DNA of 64,000 bases from Sulfitobacter sp. 20_GPM-1509m (GTDB taxonomy: Bacteria; Pseudomonadota; Alphaproteobacteria; Rhodobacterales; Rhodobacteraceae): contig NZ_JIBC01000005.1 in NCBI RefSeq assembly GCF_000620505.1, positions 62,001 to 126,000 of the forward strand, written 5' to 3'. Both the position numbers and the translations under genes were made by a program. Within the stretch, counting starts at the first letter, position 1, and the number at the start of each line of letters is the position of its first letter. A model generated the notes under the pieces. The model was not told the origin of the DNA. It was given only the letters and a program-made list of their open reading frames with translations, and did not search any database. Positions 17,447-27,644 of this stretch are shown in pieces.

Positions 17447-19036
17447 TCAGTGCCGGAAGTGACGCATGCCGGTCAGCACCATCGCCAGACCCGCCTCGTC
17501 CGCTGCCGCGATCACCTCGTCATCGCGCATCGAGCCGCCGGGCTGGATGATCGCCGTGGCGCCAGCTTCGGCAGCGGTGATCAGACCGTCGGCAAAAGGG
17601 AAAAACGCATCGGATGCCACGACCGACCCTTGCGTCAACGGAGCGGACAGGCCCAGCGCCTCGGCCATGTCCTGCGCCTTGCGCGCGGCGATGCGCGTGC
17701 TGTCCACGCGGCTCATCTGGCCGGCACCGACGCCCACGGTCGCGCCATCCTTGACGTAGATGATCGCGTTGGATTTGACGTGCTTCGCCACAGTCCATGC
17801 AAACAACAGATCGTTCAGTTCCTGCTCGGACGGGGCGCGTTTGGTCACGACCTTCAGATCCTCGCGGGTGATCCGGCCGACGTCCTTGTCCTGCACCAGA
17901 AACCCGCCCGACACCTGCCGCACAGCCAGTGCAGCGGCGCCCGCAGTGGCCAGACCGTCGGTGGTCAGCAAACGCAGGTTCTTCTTTTGGCTAAAAATAT
18001 CCATTGCCTCGGCGCTGGCACCGGGCGCGATCACAACTTCGGTAAAGATACCGGTGATCTCGCGCGCCGTATCGGCGTCCAGCGGCTGGTTCAGGGCGAT
18101 GATGCCACCAAACGCGCTGGTGCGGTCGCAGTCGAACGCACGGTTGTAGGCCTCTTTCAGCGTCGCACCGCGCGACACGCCGCAGGGGTTGGCGTGTTTG
18201 ATGATGGCGCAGGCGGGGCCTTGGGCCGGATCAAACTCGCTGACCAGCTCGAACGCCGCATCGGTGTCGTTGATGTTGTTATAGGACAGCTCCTTGCCCT
18301 GATGCTGCTTGGCGGTGGCGACACCGGGACGCGCGCTGCCATCGGTGTAGAACGCTGCACCCTGATGCGGGTTCTCGCCGTAGCGCAGACCCTGCGCCAG
18401 CGTGCCTGCAAAACTGCGGCGGCGGGGCGTGCCACCAACTTGCGCCGCCATCCATGTGCTGACGGCGGTGTCATAGGCCGCAGTGCGCCCGTAAGCCGTC
18501 TGGGCCAGACGCTGCCGCAGGGCATAGGTGGTCTGACCGTCGTTGGCCTCAAGCTCGGCCAGCACCACGTCATAATCCTCAACGTCGACCACGATGTTCA
18601 CAAATCCGTGGTTCTTGGCCGCCGACCGGATCATCGCAGGGCCGCCGATGTCGATGTTCTCGATCACTTCGTCATAGGCCGCGCCCTTGGCGACGGTTTC
18701 CTCGAAGGGGTAAAGGTTGACCACCACCAGATCAATCGCACCGATGTTGTGGGCGTCCATCGCCGCGCGGTGGTCGGCATTGTCACGCAGGGCCAGCAGA
18801 CCGCCGTGCACCACAGGGTGCAGCGTCTTGACCCGCCCGTCCATCATCTCGGGATAGCCGGTGACATCCGCCACGTCCTTGACCTCCAGACCAGCCGCCC
18901 GCAGCGCCGCCGCGGTGCCGCCGGTGCTCAGCAATTCGACCCCCCGCGCGGCCAGGGCCTGACCGAATGGCACGAGGCCGGTCTTGTCAGATACGGAAAT
19001 CAGCGCGCGGCGCACGGGATAGAGGTCGGTGGTCAT
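17447..19036 (-). CDS. purH: Bifunctional AICAR transformylase / IMP cyclohydrolase
   Basis: 529 residues; catalyses the last two steps of IMP synthesis. The N-terminal MGS-like domain ([35 protein letters not shown]) is the cyclohydrolase. The C-terminal transformylase carries [20 protein letters not shown] (the Lys-His active-site region) and [14 protein letters not shown]. The length is normal. A curiosity is the segment coding [11 protein letters not shown] (18002-17981), whose DNA matches the core of the dispersed intergenic repeat at 20 of 22 positions. Confidence 0.98.
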   Translation of the reverse strand: MTTDLYPVRRALISVSDKTGLVPFGQALAARGVELLSTGGTAAALRAAGLEVKDVADVTGYPEMMDGRVKTLHPVVHGGLLALRDNADHRAAMDAHNIGAIDLVVVNLYPFEETVAKGAAYDEVIENIDIGGPAMIRSAAKNHGFVNIVVDVEDYDVVLAELEANDGQTTYALRQRLAQTAYGRTAAYDTAVSTWMAAQVGGTPRRRSFAGTLAQGLRYGENPHQGAAFYTDGSARPGVATAKQHQGKELSYNNINDTDAAFELVSEFDPAQGPACAIIKHANPCGVSRGATLKEAYNRAFDCDRTSAFGGIIALNQPLDADTAREITGIFTEVVIAPGASAEAMDIFSQKKNLRLLTTDGLATAGAAALAVRQVSGGFLVQDKDVGRITREDLKVVTKRAPSEQELNDLLFAWTVAKHVKSNAIIYVKDGATVGVGAGQMSRVDSTRIAARKAQDMAEALGLSAPLTQGSVVASDAFFPFADGLITAAEAGATAIIQPGGSMRDDEVIAAADEAGLAMVLTGMRHFRH

Positions 19037-19060
19037 GGTAATCAGCAGCCTTTTTGCGGC

Positions 19061-20803
19061 CTAGTCGGCCATATCAAGTTCATCTCGGGACAGGTCCCTG
19101 ATGCCAATGGCAGTCTCCTGCGCCTTGGACAAGGACCAGCGAATGCGCGTGGCATACTGCATTGCGCGCCCCATGAGAACAATCTGTTGTGTCGCACGTG
19201 GCTTTAATCGGCCTTTTTCCAGGTAAACACTTGGATCAAGACGCAATTCATAATTGCCATCATGGCGAAAAACCCAGATTTCACCGCTTTTCAGCGCCAT
19301 CGAGATGGCCGCACCGCCCAAATCAAGGGTCGCATCGACCTCGGGGTGCAGGTGAAACCGGATCGCGAAAGGCACGCCTTGCAGCTTGCCCGCATCCAGC
19401 GCGCGGTCGAAACGGCGCTTGTCGGCGTCATCCAGCGCCAGCAGCATATCCTCGCCCGCCATGCCGCGCCCGTCAAAGGTCAGCTCGAGCGTGCGCGCAT
19501 GGGTCAGCCCATGGGTGCTGACGAAACCATCATGCCCGCCCTGAAACCGGATGCCGTCGTTGACCTGGCTCATCTCGATGGGCACCGATTGCGGCGTATC
19601 CACCAGCATCTCCGTGGCACCCGAGCTGTCGGCATCGCCCAGCCGCGCGCTGGAATAGCCGTCCAGCACCAGCGTGCTGTGCGACGGCGTTGCACGCCCC
19701 GCCCGTCGCCATTCCGCCCCGAACGATCCGCCGGGACCACAGTTCACGATCAGCGGACGCCGCCCCGAGGTCAGTTCGAAGGCCAGGGTCGAGGCATGGG
19801 CATTGCGGCTCGCCTTGCCACTGGCGGGCGGGCTGGCATCGACAATCACGCTGGTGCGTCCCGCGCTCAGCCGGGCATAGCCCATCGACAGCCCGTCCGG
19901 TTGCCGTGTCTTGATCCCGCTGGCGGCCAGCGCGTGATCCAGCCAGCCCTCTTGCCCGCGCCCGCCACCGTGAAACCGCGCCAGCGCGCCGTCTGCATGA
20001 CGCAGGGTGCGCAGGGTGGGTGCGATACGTTCGATGGCGTCCAGATGGGCGGCAGGGGCTTCGCGTCCTGCCTCGCTCAGCGTGGCGGCGGCCCAGGTCA
20101 GCAGGGTGAACACGTCCAGCAATTCTTCGGGGTTGCGGGTGGGCAGGCCGCCCTGTTCGTCGATCTGGTTCTGACATTCCCGCGCCAGCGCCTTGATCGC
20201 AGGCTCGGCCAGCAGCTCCATCCCCTCCAGCGACAGGCCCGCATAGATCAAACCGGTCAGCGCCTCGAACCGCGGCAGGCCGGGCGCGGCGGAATGCCAG
20301 CGTTTCGACAGGAACCGCGTTTGCTGGGCCAGCGACAGATAGAACGCATCCCCCAGCGCCTTGTCCTGCCCGCGTAGAACGAACAGTGCATGGTTGATCC
20401 ACCGGATCAACCGCCGACCCGTCAGGTCCGGCGTCCAGCCTGCGCCCGATCCGCGGCCATAGCGGTCGATCCAGCCCCACAGCCACCGCTGTGCCGCCTC
20501 GCGCGTGGCGATGTCACCGACGGCGGCCAGATCGTCCAGCCATGCAAAGCCGTGCAGTTCATCCGCAAAGGCCGCATCGGGCACAGTCAGATCCCACAGG
20601 CCCACATCAGGCGCTGCGATCAGGTGCCCCGCAAACAGGTAATTGCCCGCTGACAATTGCCGCCCGCGCGCATAGCTGCCGATGGTTTTGGGTTCGGGAG
20701 AGGAGACAAAAGCCGTTGCCGCCCGCGCGCGCGTCGCCAACCGGGCATGCAACCGGTTGAGAAAACGCGTCTTTCGCGCGGTGAACCCCAAGGGTTCAGA
20801 CAT
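19061..20803 (-). CDS. Heparinase II/III family protein
   Basis: 580 residues with an alpha-toroid N-terminal half (WLWGWIDRYGRGSG, RLIRWINHALFVLRG) and a C-terminal beta-sheet domain (RNAHASTLAFELTSGRRPLI, NCGPGG, ATPSHSTLVLDG). This fits the heparinase II/III-like lyase family acting on uronic-acid polysaccharides. There is no obvious signal peptide, and no polysaccharide gene cluster surrounds it. In Rhodobacteraceae it sits constitutively between rsmB and purH, suggesting a housekeeping role rather than glycan foraging, which is inference. Confidence 0.88.
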   Translation of the reverse strand: MSEPLGFTARKTRFLNRLHARLATRARAATAFVSSPEPKTIGSYARGRQLSAGNYLFAGHLIAAPDVGLWDLTVPDAAFADELHGFAWLDDLAAVGDIATREAAQRWLWGWIDRYGRGSGAGWTPDLTGRRLIRWINHALFVLRGQDKALGDAFYLSLAQQTRFLSKRWHSAAPGLPRFEALTGLIYAGLSLEGMELLAEPAIKALARECQNQIDEQGGLPTRNPEELLDVFTLLTWAAATLSEAGREAPAAHLDAIERIAPTLRTLRHADGALARFHGGGRGQEGWLDHALAASGIKTRQPDGLSMGYARLSAGRTSVIVDASPPASGKASRNAHASTLAFELTSGRRPLIVNCGPGGSFGAEWRRAGRATPSHSTLVLDGYSSARLGDADSSGATEMLVDTPQSVPIEMSQVNDGIRFQGGHDGFVSTHGLTHARTLELTFDGRGMAGEDMLLALDDADKRRFDRALDAGKLQGVPFAIRFHLHPEVDATLDLGGAAISMALKSGEIWVFRHDGNYELRLDPSVYLEKGRLKPRATQQIVLMGRAMQYATRIRWSLSKAQETAIGIRDLSRDELDMAD

Positions 20804-20903
20804 GGGTATATCCCGTCATGGGGTCTGTCTCGCTGCCTCGTGCACTGTGGCGGTGCGCTCTGATGGCGCTTGCAGCAGATGATAACCCGTAAGAAGCCCT
20901 GAG

Positions 20904-22205
20904 TCACCGCTCTTTGCGCAGCACCGCGATGTAAAATCCGTCCATGCCGCCCAGGTCGGCCCAATAGTCGGGGCGCAGGCGCAGTCCGCCCTCTTCGGTG
21001 ATCCAGCCCGTGTCGATGCCCGCCACGTCCAGGGCCGCGCGGTCCACGGCCATATCGCCGTGGCGTTCCAGCGCCTCGATGATCTGCACCTCTCCCTCGT
21101 CCGGCAACAGGCTGCATGTGCAATAGACCATCCGCCCGCCCGCTTCGAGCAGCCCCCAGGCGTGGTCGATCATCCGTGCCTGAAGGTCGATCAGGCCGCC
21201 GAATTCGCTGCCGTCCTTTGCATAGGGCAGGTCAGGGTGCCGCCGGATCGTGCCGGTCGCGGAACAGGGCGCATCCAGCAGGATCGCGGGCCAGGTGCCT
21301 TGCAACTCCAGCACATCGCCAGCCTGCACGGTTGCTTTCAGCCCCGTGCGCGTCAGGTTTTCGCGCAGACGGCCCAGACGGCTTTCCGAGATGTCCACGG
21401 CCGTCACCTCTGCCCCCGTCGCGGCCAGTTGCAGCGTCTTGCCGCCCGGTGCCGCGCACAGGTCCAGAACGCGTGTGCCGGATTGCGCCTGCAACAACCG
21501 CGCGGGGATGGCGGCAGCGGCATCCTGCACCCACCAGTCGCCGGCCTCGAACCCGGCCAGCGCCGACACCTGCCCCGCATCCGCCACGCGCACCGATCCG
21601 GTCGGCAGAACGGTGCCACCAACGGCTTTCGCAACCGCTTCTGCATCACCCTTCACGCTCAGATCCAGCGGCGCGCCCGCGAAATGCGCGGCCTCCATTG
21701 CCGGCATCGCCTCGTTGCCCCATGCCTCGGCCAGTGGGCTGCGCAGCCATTTCGGCAGACGCGGCACCCGCAGGGCTTCCCATTGCGCAGGGCCGGTGTC
21801 GGCCACCTTGCGCAGGACCGCGTTCACCAGCCCCTTGAGGTGGCCATAGCGTTTGTGGCGGCTGATGATCTGCACCAGGTCATTGACCACCCCATGCGCC
21901 GCCCCGCCATTGCACAGCTCGACCGCGCCCAGCCGCAGCGCGTTCAGCACGGTCAGCGGCGGGACCTTGTTCAGGTGTTTCTTCAGCACACGGTCGGCGC
22001 GTTCCATCCCGCGCAGCGTATCCGTGGCCAGCCGCTGCGCCCTTGCGCGGTCGGGGGCGTCCAGACGGTCCAGCTGTCCCGCGCCGATCAGCTCGGCCAT
22101 CAGGCGGCCATCGTCCTGAATCTGGTCCAGCAGCCAGATGGCACTGCGCCGTGCGGGCACCCCCGACTGCGGTTTGCCCGCCTCATGTGTGCTGTTGTCT
22201 GCCAT
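20904..22205 (-). CDS. rsmB: 16S rRNA (cytosine-967-C5)-methyltransferase
   Basis: 433 residues. The N-terminal NusB-like RNA-binding domain (about 20-150) is followed by a SAM-dependent methyltransferase domain. Motifs seen: VLDLCAAPGGKTLQLA (SAM site), TAVDISESRL, ILLDAPCSATGTIRRHPD (motif IV PC, with the Cys that releases product) and GGRMVYCTCSLLPDEGE (motif VI TC, with the nucleophile Cys). It heads the minus-strand array continuing into the heparinase-like gene about 100 bp downstream. Confidence 0.95.
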   Translation of the reverse strand: MADNSTHEAGKPQSGVPARRSAIWLLDQIQDDGRLMAELIGAGQLDRLDAPDRARAQRLATDTLRGMERADRVLKKHLNKVPPLTVLNALRLGAVELCNGGAAHGVVNDLVQIISRHKRYGHLKGLVNAVLRKVADTGPAQWEALRVPRLPKWLRSPLAEAWGNEAMPAMEAAHFAGAPLDLSVKGDAEAVAKAVGGTVLPTGSVRVADAGQVSALAGFEAGDWWVQDAAAAIPARLLQAQSGTRVLDLCAAPGGKTLQLAATGAEVTAVDISESRLGRLRENLTRTGLKATVQAGDVLELQGTWPAILLDAPCSATGTIRRHPDLPYAKDGSEFGGLIDLQARMIDHAWGLLEAGGRMVYCTCSLLPDEGEVQIIEALERHGDMAVDRAALDVAGIDTGWITEEGGLRLRPDYWADLGGMDGFYIAVLRKER

Positions 22206-22279
22206 GTCGCGCCCTCGCGGGTTGTTCTGTTCCCCAACGGGGGTATATCAAGGGGTGAGACAGGGAAAGCACCCATACG

Positions 22280-22474
22280 ATGACTGACGAACCGAAATCC
22301 GACCTGCCCCCCGATTTGCCCCCCGCCGCCCAACGCGCCTTGGCCGAAGCCGAAGCGCGTCGCAAGGCTGCCGAACCGCTGGACCTGCCCACCGAACACG
22401 GCGGGCGTATCAACGGTCTGGAACCTGTGCGCTATGGCGATTGGGAGAAAAAGGGTCTGGCGATCGACTTCTGA
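22280..22474 (+). CDS. DUF1674 / SDHAF4-like small protein
   Basis: 64 residues. The C-terminal block EHGGRINGLEPVRYGDWEKK with a final GLAIDF is the hallmark of DUF1674, homologous to succinate dehydrogenase assembly factor 4, which helps maturation of the flavoprotein SdhA. The N-terminal half is Pro/Ala-rich and charged. It is divergent from rsmB (75 bp apart), and its stop lies 3 bp from the convergent LysR gene's stop. The role in SDH assembly is inferred from the eukaryotic family. Confidence 0.88.
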   Translation: MTDEPKSDLPPDLPPAAQRALAEAEARRKAAEPLDLPTEHGGRINGLEPVRYGDWEKKGLAIDF

Positions 22475-22477
22475 GGC

Positions 22478-23359
22478 TCAGGCGCGTTCCAGCGCCTCGG
22501 CCAGCAGGTCATAAACCAGCCTGATCCGGCGATTCGTCTGCACCTCGCGGTGCACCGTCAGCCATGTGGACACCATCACCGGTGCGATCTGCGGCATGAT
22601 CCGCACCACGTCCGGCGTGTTGCGGGCCACGGTTTCGACCATAACCGTCACGCCCAATCCCTGACGCACCATTTCCCAAACCGCGACACCGCTGGCCGAG
22701 GTGGCCCGTATCATCGCCGCTGTCACCGGCAGGCCGTGCCGGTTCAGCGCATCGACCCCCGACGCATCCGCATCAAAGCCGATGAAATCCAGCTGCTGGA
22801 AATCGGCCAGCGTCTGCGGCGTGCCCTTTTCGTACAGATAATCCGCAGATGCGTACAAATATGCTGGCACGTCTGGCAGCTTGCGGGCGATCAGCTCTGG
22901 CTGTTTCGGGGCCACGTGACGAATGGCGATGTCCGCCTCGCGGCGTTGCAGGTCGCGCACCGCGTTGCTGGCGATCACGTCGACGATGATGCCGGGGGCG
23001 GTCTTGCGCAGGTCAACCAGAACGGCGGGCAGCCAATAGGCGGACATCGCATCGCTTGCGGTGATGCTGACCCGCCCTTCAAGATTGTCGGAACGCCCCG
23101 CTGCAGCCATGGCCAGCGCATCCGCCGCCGCGCCCATCCTGCGCACATGGGCCAGCATGTCCTGCCCTGCAGGGGTCAGCACCAGCGACCGGCCAACCCG
23201 CTCGAACAACACCACGCCCAGCGCCGCCTCGAGCGCCGCGACCTGCCGCCCCAAAGTCGGCTGTGTCAGCCCCAGCGCCCGTGCGCCCGCTGACAGCGAC
23301 CCATGCTCCGCCGTCGCCAGAAATCCGCGCGCCTGTGTCCAGTCGATGTTCTTATCCAT
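22478..23359 (-). CDS. LysR family transcriptional regulator
   Basis: About 293 residues. The N-terminal winged helix-turn-helix (SLSAGARALGLTQPTLGRQVAALEAALG, about 22-49) is followed by a periplasmic-binding-protein-like effector domain (about 90-290). The start at 23359 (MDKNIDWTQARGF) is preferred; further in-frame starts upstream (ATG 23371, TTG 23377) add only a few residues. A palindrome covers the start region. It is divergent from a methyltransferase gene, a likely but unproven target. Confidence 0.92.
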   Translation of the reverse strand: MDKNIDWTQARGFLATAEHGSLSAGARALGLTQPTLGRQVAALEAALGVVLFERVGRSLVLTPAGQDMLAHVRRMGAAADALAMAAAGRSDNLEGRVSITASDAMSAYWLPAVLVDLRKTAPGIIVDVIASNAVRDLQRREADIAIRHVAPKQPELIARKLPDVPAYLYASADYLYEKGTPQTLADFQQLDFIGFDADASGVDALNRHGLPVTAAMIRATSASGVAVWEMVRQGLGVTVMVETVARNTPDVVRIMPQIAPVMVSTWLTVHREVQTNRRIRLVYDLLAEALERA

Positions 23360-23373
23360 GCATTTATGCATAA
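23358..23373. promoter_or_regulatory. Palindrome overlapping the LysR gene start
   Basis: Two ATGCAT hexamers separated by two bases (23358-23371), with a perfect TTATGCATAA (23364-23373). It overlaps the preferred LysR start codon and faces the divergent methyltransferase gene, so it could be an autoregulatory LysR site. This is sequence symmetry only. Confidence 0.3.
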
Positions 23374-23451
23374 TCAAAGTACAGATTCAGGCAATTTCTT
23401 TTTAAGCAGCCCCCCGCTAGCTCTGCGTCAACCTGAACAGAAAGACACCCC

Positions 23452-24066
23452 ATGCCCAGCGCCGCCGCCTTTTGGACCAAAGCCGCACCGAAATACGCCA
23501 AGTCGCCCATCAGTGACTTGGCGACCTATGAACACACGCTTGCGCGCACCCGTGCGTTTCTGCCGCCCGATGCCAAGGCGCTGGAAATCGGCTGTGGTAC
23601 GGGCACCACGGCGTTGAAACTGGCGGGGGACGTGAAAAGCCTGTTGGCCACGGACATCGCCGAGGGCATGATCGCCGTGGCCCAAGAGAAAACCGCGCCC
23701 GCCAACCTGCGATTTGCCACTGGCATCCCCGGCGATGCCGCACTGGCGGGGGACGCCCCCTTTGACGTCGTGCTGGCGTTCAACCTGCTGCATCTGGTGC
23801 CCGACCTGCCGCAAACGCTGCGCAGCATCCACACGCTGTTGCGCCCCGGCGGACGGTTTATCAGCAAATCCGCCTGTTTGCGTGATGGCAGTGTGTTCAT
23901 GCCGCCGTTGATCTGGGTGATGCAACGTCTGTGCAAGGCACCCTATGTGGGCAAATTCAACGCGCCCCATCTGGAGCAAACCATCGCGCAAGCGGGATTT
24001 AAGATCGAGGTGGCAGAGACACACGGCAAAAGCTTTAACCGGTTTATCGTCGCCACAAGGCTCTAG
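23452..24066 (+). CDS. Class I SAM-dependent methyltransferase
   Basis: 204 residues. The Rossmann-fold SAM site is clear: KALEIGCGTGTTAL (motif I), LLATDIAEGMI (acidic loop) and FDVVLAFNLLHLVPDLP (motif IV), followed by LLRPGGRFISKS. It belongs to the UbiE/Methyltransf_11-like group with small-molecule substrates; the substrate cannot be read from sequence. It is divergently placed to a LysR regulator. Its TAG stop shares the palindrome CTAG with the stop of the convergent downstream gene. Confidence 0.88.
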   Translation: MPSAAAFWTKAAPKYAKSPISDLATYEHTLARTRAFLPPDAKALEIGCGTGTTALKLAGDVKSLLATDIAEGMIAVAQEKTAPANLRFATGIPGDAALAGDAPFDVVLAFNLLHLVPDLPQTLRSIHTLLRPGGRFISKSACLRDGSVFMPPLIWVMQRLCKAPYVGKFNAPHLEQTIAQAGFKIEVAETHGKSFNRFIVATRL

Positions 24067-24422
24067 TTCAGGCGAAACGCCGCGCTGTCGCCTTGCCCCT
24101 TGTCCGAGGTGAACCGGATGCGTCCGGGTTCGACCCGGACCTCCTGACAATTGTACCCCAGAGCGTCCCCGCCCCAATAAAGGTCGCGGCAAAAGTAATT
24201 GCCCTGCCATTTCCATGTCCCCGTCACATCCCAGGCCGCGCCTTTGCCGGTGATGCTGCCATCGGGGCGGACCTCAAGCTTGACCAGAGGGCGGGTCAGG
24301 GTCTTGCCGTTGACCAGCTTGATAAAGTCTGCCTGCGAAGTCACGATATCCTGCTCGGCCTGCACAGGCAGGGAGAGAGTCAGGGCCGCGAGAGTTGTAC
24401 AAATACCAAGCTTGAAGGACAT
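24063..24422 (-). CDS. Small exported protein of unknown function
   Basis: About 119 residues from ATG 24422, giving a signal peptide (MSFKLGICTTLAALTLSLPVQAE). The mature part contains TGTWKWQGNYFCRDLYWGGD and NCQEVRVEPG, with two cysteines that could form a disulfide in the periplasm. It resembles short secreted roseobacter proteins with no assigned function, and I do not recognise a catalytic motif. Its stop overlaps that of the convergent methyltransferase. Confidence 0.75.
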   Translation of the reverse strand: MSFKLGICTTLAALTLSLPVQAEQDIVTSQADFIKLVNGKTLTRPLVKLEVRPDGSITGKGAAWDVTGTWKWQGNYFCRDLYWGGDALGYNCQEVRVEPGRIRFTSDKGQGDSAAFRLN

Positions 24423-24514
24423 GATTAAAGTCTCGGCTGAACTGAGATACACAAAGAGATACGGACGCGGCCGCACTTTGGTTCACTCAACCGAGAATTT
24501 TTTGACCAATAGCC

Positions 24515-25330
24515 TCAGTCGTTCAAACCAAGCACGTCCATCATGTCATAGGCCCCAGGTGCCTTGCCCTGCGTCCATTTCGCAGCACGGATCGCGCCAC
24601 GGGCAAACAGAACGCGATCGGTCGCCATGTGGCGCAGCACGATACGTTCGCCCGGACCTGCAAACATGACATCGTGTTCGCCCACGATATCCCCACCGCG
24701 AATCGCACTGAACCCGATATCGCCGCGTTTGCGCGCGCCGGTGATGCCGTCGCGCCCGCTGTCGCGCACGTCATTCAGCGCCACGCCACGGCCTTCGGCG
24801 GCCGCCTCGCCCAGCATCAGCGCGGTGCCCGAGGGCGCGTCAACCTTGTGGTGGTGGTGCGCCTCGATCACTTCGACGTCGAAATCCTCGTCCAGTGCGG
24901 CGGCCACGCGTTTGGTCAATTGCACCAGCAGGTTGACCCCAAGGCTCATGTTGCCCGCGCGCACGATGACGCAGCTTTGCGATGCGGGCTGCAGTTCGGC
25001 GATCTGCGCGTCGGTCATGCCGGTGGTGCCGATGACATGGGCCACGCCTGCATCGGCACAAAGCGCTGAAAACGCCAGCGTCGCTTCGGGGGCGGTGAAA
25101 TCAATCACCACATCCGCCGCCGCAATGGCTTTGGCCGCGTCATCCGTTGCAACCACACCGCTGGCCGCACCACCCATGGCCTGTCCCACGTCCTGCCCGA
25201 CCCAATCGTGGCCCCTGCGTTCGATGGCAGCCGCCAGATGCACGCCCTTGGTCTCGGCAATGGTGCGGATCAGCATCTGACCCATGCGCCCAGAGGCTCC
25301 GGTCACGGCAATTCCAATAGTGTCGTCCAT
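24515..25330 (-). CDS. dapB: 4-hydroxy-tetrahydrodipicolinate reductase
   Basis: 271 residues; NAD(P)H-dependent step of lysine/diaminopimelate synthesis. It has the nucleotide-binding [10 protein letters not shown] at the N-terminus, [20 protein letters not shown], the catalytic [16 protein letters not shown] and the C-terminal [15 protein letters not shown]. The start at 25330 is chosen because the family begins just before [12 protein letters not shown]; a longer frame upstream is unsupported. It faces away from rbfA (about 90 bp). Confidence 0.97.
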   Translation of the reverse strand: MDDTIGIAVTGASGRMGQMLIRTIAETKGVHLAAAIERRGHDWVGQDVGQAMGGAASGVVATDDAAKAIAAADVVIDFTAPEATLAFSALCADAGVAHVIGTTGMTDAQIAELQPASQSCVIVRAGNMSLGVNLLVQLTKRVAAALDEDFDVEVIEAHHHHKVDAPSGTALMLGEAAAEGRGVALNDVRDSGRDGITGARKRGDIGFSAIRGGDIVGEHDVMFAGPGERIVLRHMATDRVLFARGAIRAAKWTQGKAPGAYDMMDVLGLND

Positions 25331-25419
25331 GGGTGTCTTCCCTGAATAAGCGGTTTGTCGCAGGTCTAGCCTGTGCGGGGCGGCTTGGCAAAGCGTCCGG
25401 GCTGTCCTAGATGGGGAGT

Positions 25420-25815
25420 ATGGCAAAGAACAAGTCCCCTGACGGCGCCGGTCCGTCCCAACGTCAACTTCGGGTTGGTGAATTGATCCGCCGCACTTTG
25501 TCCGAAGTGCTGGCACGCGGTGACGTGCACGACCCCGAGCTGAACCGTATGTCGATCACGGTGGGCGAGGTGCGCACATCGCCCGACCTGAGGATCGCCA
25601 CGGCCTATGTGCTGCCGCTGGGTGGCGACGGCAAGGACGAGGTGCTGAAGCTGCTGGCCCGCAACAAGGGCGAGTTGCGGCATGTCGTGGGCAAGAAGCT
25701 GGCGTTGAAATTTGCGCCCGATCTGCGGTTCCAGCTGGATCAGACCTTTGACCAGATGGACGACACCCGTCGGATGCTGAACCAGGACGCGGTGCGCCGG
25801 GACACCGAAAACTGA
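25420..25815 (+). CDS. rbfA: 30S ribosome-binding factor RbfA
   Basis: 131 residues, a KH-type late 30S maturation and cold-adaptation factor. Conserved segments: [38 protein letters not shown], and the C-terminal [20 protein letters not shown]. An in-frame ATG nine bases earlier is possible. The stop overlaps the next gene's start (TGATG), and truB follows, giving a ribosome/RNA-maturation unit. Confidence 0.96.
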   Translation: MAKNKSPDGAGPSQRQLRVGELIRRTLSEVLARGDVHDPELNRMSITVGEVRTSPDLRIATAYVLPLGGDGKDEVLKLLARNKGELRHVVGKKLALKFAPDLRFQLDQTFDQMDDTRRMLNQDAVRRDTEN

Positions 25816-26555
25816 TGCGCGCGCTGTTGATTGGCGTGCTGGTCTGGCTGACCTGCGGGCCGGTCTGGGCGACGGACTGCGAGAACCGTCGCTATCTGGG
25901 CACGTCCTATACCGTGTGCACCGTCGATCTGACTCAGGAAACGCTGAAGCTGTTTCTGCGCGACGACAACGGCAAGATCTACGGCAGCTTTAACGCGATC
26001 AACCAGGCGCTGGCTGCTGCGGGCAATACGCTGGGTTTTGCCATGAACGCGGGCATGTACCACGAGGACCGCGCGCCGGTGGGTCTGTTCCTTGAGGATG
26101 GCAAGCAAGAGATGGGGCTGGTGACATCCGCCGGGCCGGGCAACTTTGGCCTATTGCCCAATGGTGTGCTGTGTCTGCGCAAGGGTCGGGCCGATGTGAT
26201 CGAAACGCTGCGGTTTGAGCGCGAGAAACCGCGCTGTACCGGTGCGACGCAGTCCGGCCCGATGCTGGTGATCGACGGCGAACTGCACCCGCGCTTTCTG
26301 GTCGACAGCACCTCGCGCTATGTGCGCAACGGGGTTGGCACGACGGCGGATGGTCGAAAGGCCGTCTTTGTGATCTCGAACGCCTTTGTCACCTTCCATG
26401 AATTCGGCAGCTTTTTCCGTGACGCGCTGAAACTGCCGCAGGCGCTGTATTTCGACGGCAATATCTCGCGGCTGTATGCGCCGGATCTGGGACGGCACGA
26501 TCCGGGCCGCCGTCTGGGGCCGATCATCGGCACCGTGGCGCGCAAGGCACCGTAA
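25815..26555 (+). CDS. Phosphodiester glycosidase (NAGPA-domain) family protein
   Basis: 246 residues with a signal peptide ([20 protein letters not shown]). The body matches the phosphodiester glycosidase domain related to mammalian uncovering enzyme: FAMNAGMYHEDRAPVGLFLEDG, NGVLC, ATQSGPMLVIDGELHP, and ALYFDGNISRLYAPD near the end. Cysteines are present at several positions, consistent with export. It is translationally coupled to rbfA, with no evident functional link. The substrate is unknown. Confidence 0.85.
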   Translation: MRALLIGVLVWLTCGPVWATDCENRRYLGTSYTVCTVDLTQETLKLFLRDDNGKIYGSFNAINQALAAAGNTLGFAMNAGMYHEDRAPVGLFLEDGKQEMGLVTSAGPGNFGLLPNGVLCLRKGRADVIETLRFEREKPRCTGATQSGPMLVIDGELHPRFLVDSTSRYVRNGVGTTADGRKAVFVISNAFVTFHEFGSFFRDALKLPQALYFDGNISRLYAPDLGRHDPGRRLGPIIGTVARKAP

Positions 26556-26565
26556 GGCGCATCAA

Positions 26566-26594
26566 TTGACAGCACAGACGCGCTCGGCTAGGCC
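26566..26594 (+). promoter_or_regulatory. Possible sigma-70 promoter upstream of truB
   Basis: A consensus -35 hexamer TTGACA (26566-26571) is followed after 17 bases by TAGGCC (26589-26594), a weak -10. It lies about 40 bp before the truB start. The -10 is poor, so this is tentative. Confidence 0.3.
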
Positions 26595-26633
26595 GCACGC
26601 TCTGATTTTCACGACGATCCGCAAGGGGACACC

Positions 26634-27539
26634 ATGGGCCGCAGATCCAAAGGACGCGACATTTCCGGCTGGCTGGTCATCGACAAGCCTGCCGGCCCCA
26701 CGTCGACCACCGTGGTCAACAAGGTGCGCTGGGCGATGAACGCCAAGAAGGCAGGCCATGCCGGCACGCTGGACCCCGACGCCACCGGCGTGCTGGCGAT
26801 TGCACTGGGTGAGGCGACAAAGACCGTTCCCTACATCACGGACGCGCTCAAGGCGTATACGTTCACCGTGCGGCTGGGTCAGGCCACCAACACCGACGAC
26901 GCCGAGGGCGAAGTGATCGCGCAATCGGACAAGCGCCCGACCGACGACCAGATCAAGGACGCGCTGGGCGCGTTCGTGGGTGACATCATGCAGGTGCCGC
27001 CGCAGTTCTCGGCGGTCAAGATCGACGGACAGCGCGCGTATAAGCGCGCCCGCGACGGCGAAGAGATGGAGATTGCAGCACGCCCCCTGTGGGTCGAAGA
27101 GCTGTTGATGGTCGGGCGGCCCGACGCGGATCACGTGACGCTGGAAATGACCTGCGGCAAGGGCGGCTATGTGCGGTCGATCGCCCGCGATCTGGGGGCG
27201 GCGCTGGGCTGTTTTGCCCACGTGCGCGAGCTGCGCCGCATCTGGTCCGGCCCCTTTGACGCTGCGGACGGGCTGACCATGGAGCAGGTCGAGGCGATGG
27301 CGGGTGACCCCGCGCTGGACGCCCATCTGCGCCCGGTCGAGGAAGGGCTGGCCGATCTGCCAGAGTTGAAAGCCACCGCCGAGGGCGCGGTGCGTCTGCG
27401 CAACGGGAACCCCGGCATGGTGCTGCCGTCGGACGTGGAATACGGCGACGAGGTCTGGGTGTCTTTCGAGGGCAAGGCCGTGGCTGTGGGCCGCTATAAG
27501 GCGGGCGAGGTGCACCCGGCGCGCGTGTTCAACCACTGA
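26634..27539 (+). CDS. truB: tRNA pseudouridine(55) synthase
   Basis: 301 residues. It makes pseudouridine 55 in the T-loop of tRNAs. Motif [14 protein letters not shown], the catalytic Asp in [24 protein letters not shown], and [15 protein letters not shown] in the C-terminal half are all present. A ribosome site GGGGACACC precedes the ATG. It lies about 80 bp after the NAGPA-domain gene and near rbfA, an order common in alphaproteobacteria. Confidence 0.98.
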   Translation: MGRRSKGRDISGWLVIDKPAGPTSTTVVNKVRWAMNAKKAGHAGTLDPDATGVLAIALGEATKTVPYITDALKAYTFTVRLGQATNTDDAEGEVIAQSDKRPTDDQIKDALGAFVGDIMQVPPQFSAVKIDGQRAYKRARDGEEMEIAARPLWVEELLMVGRPDADHVTLEMTCGKGGYVRSIARDLGAALGCFAHVRELRRIWSGPFDAADGLTMEQVEAMAGDPALDAHLRPVEEGLADLPELKATAEGAVRLRNGNPGMVLPSDVEYGDEVWVSFEGKAVAVGRYKAGEVHPARVFNH

Positions 27540-27644
27540 CCGCGCGGGCCGTTCGGGGCGGGAGCCTCCGGCGGGGATTGTCGGAACCGGAGAATACGGG
27601 CCGGTTGATTGACCTTGGCCCCCGTGGCCCCGCATAACGGCGGC

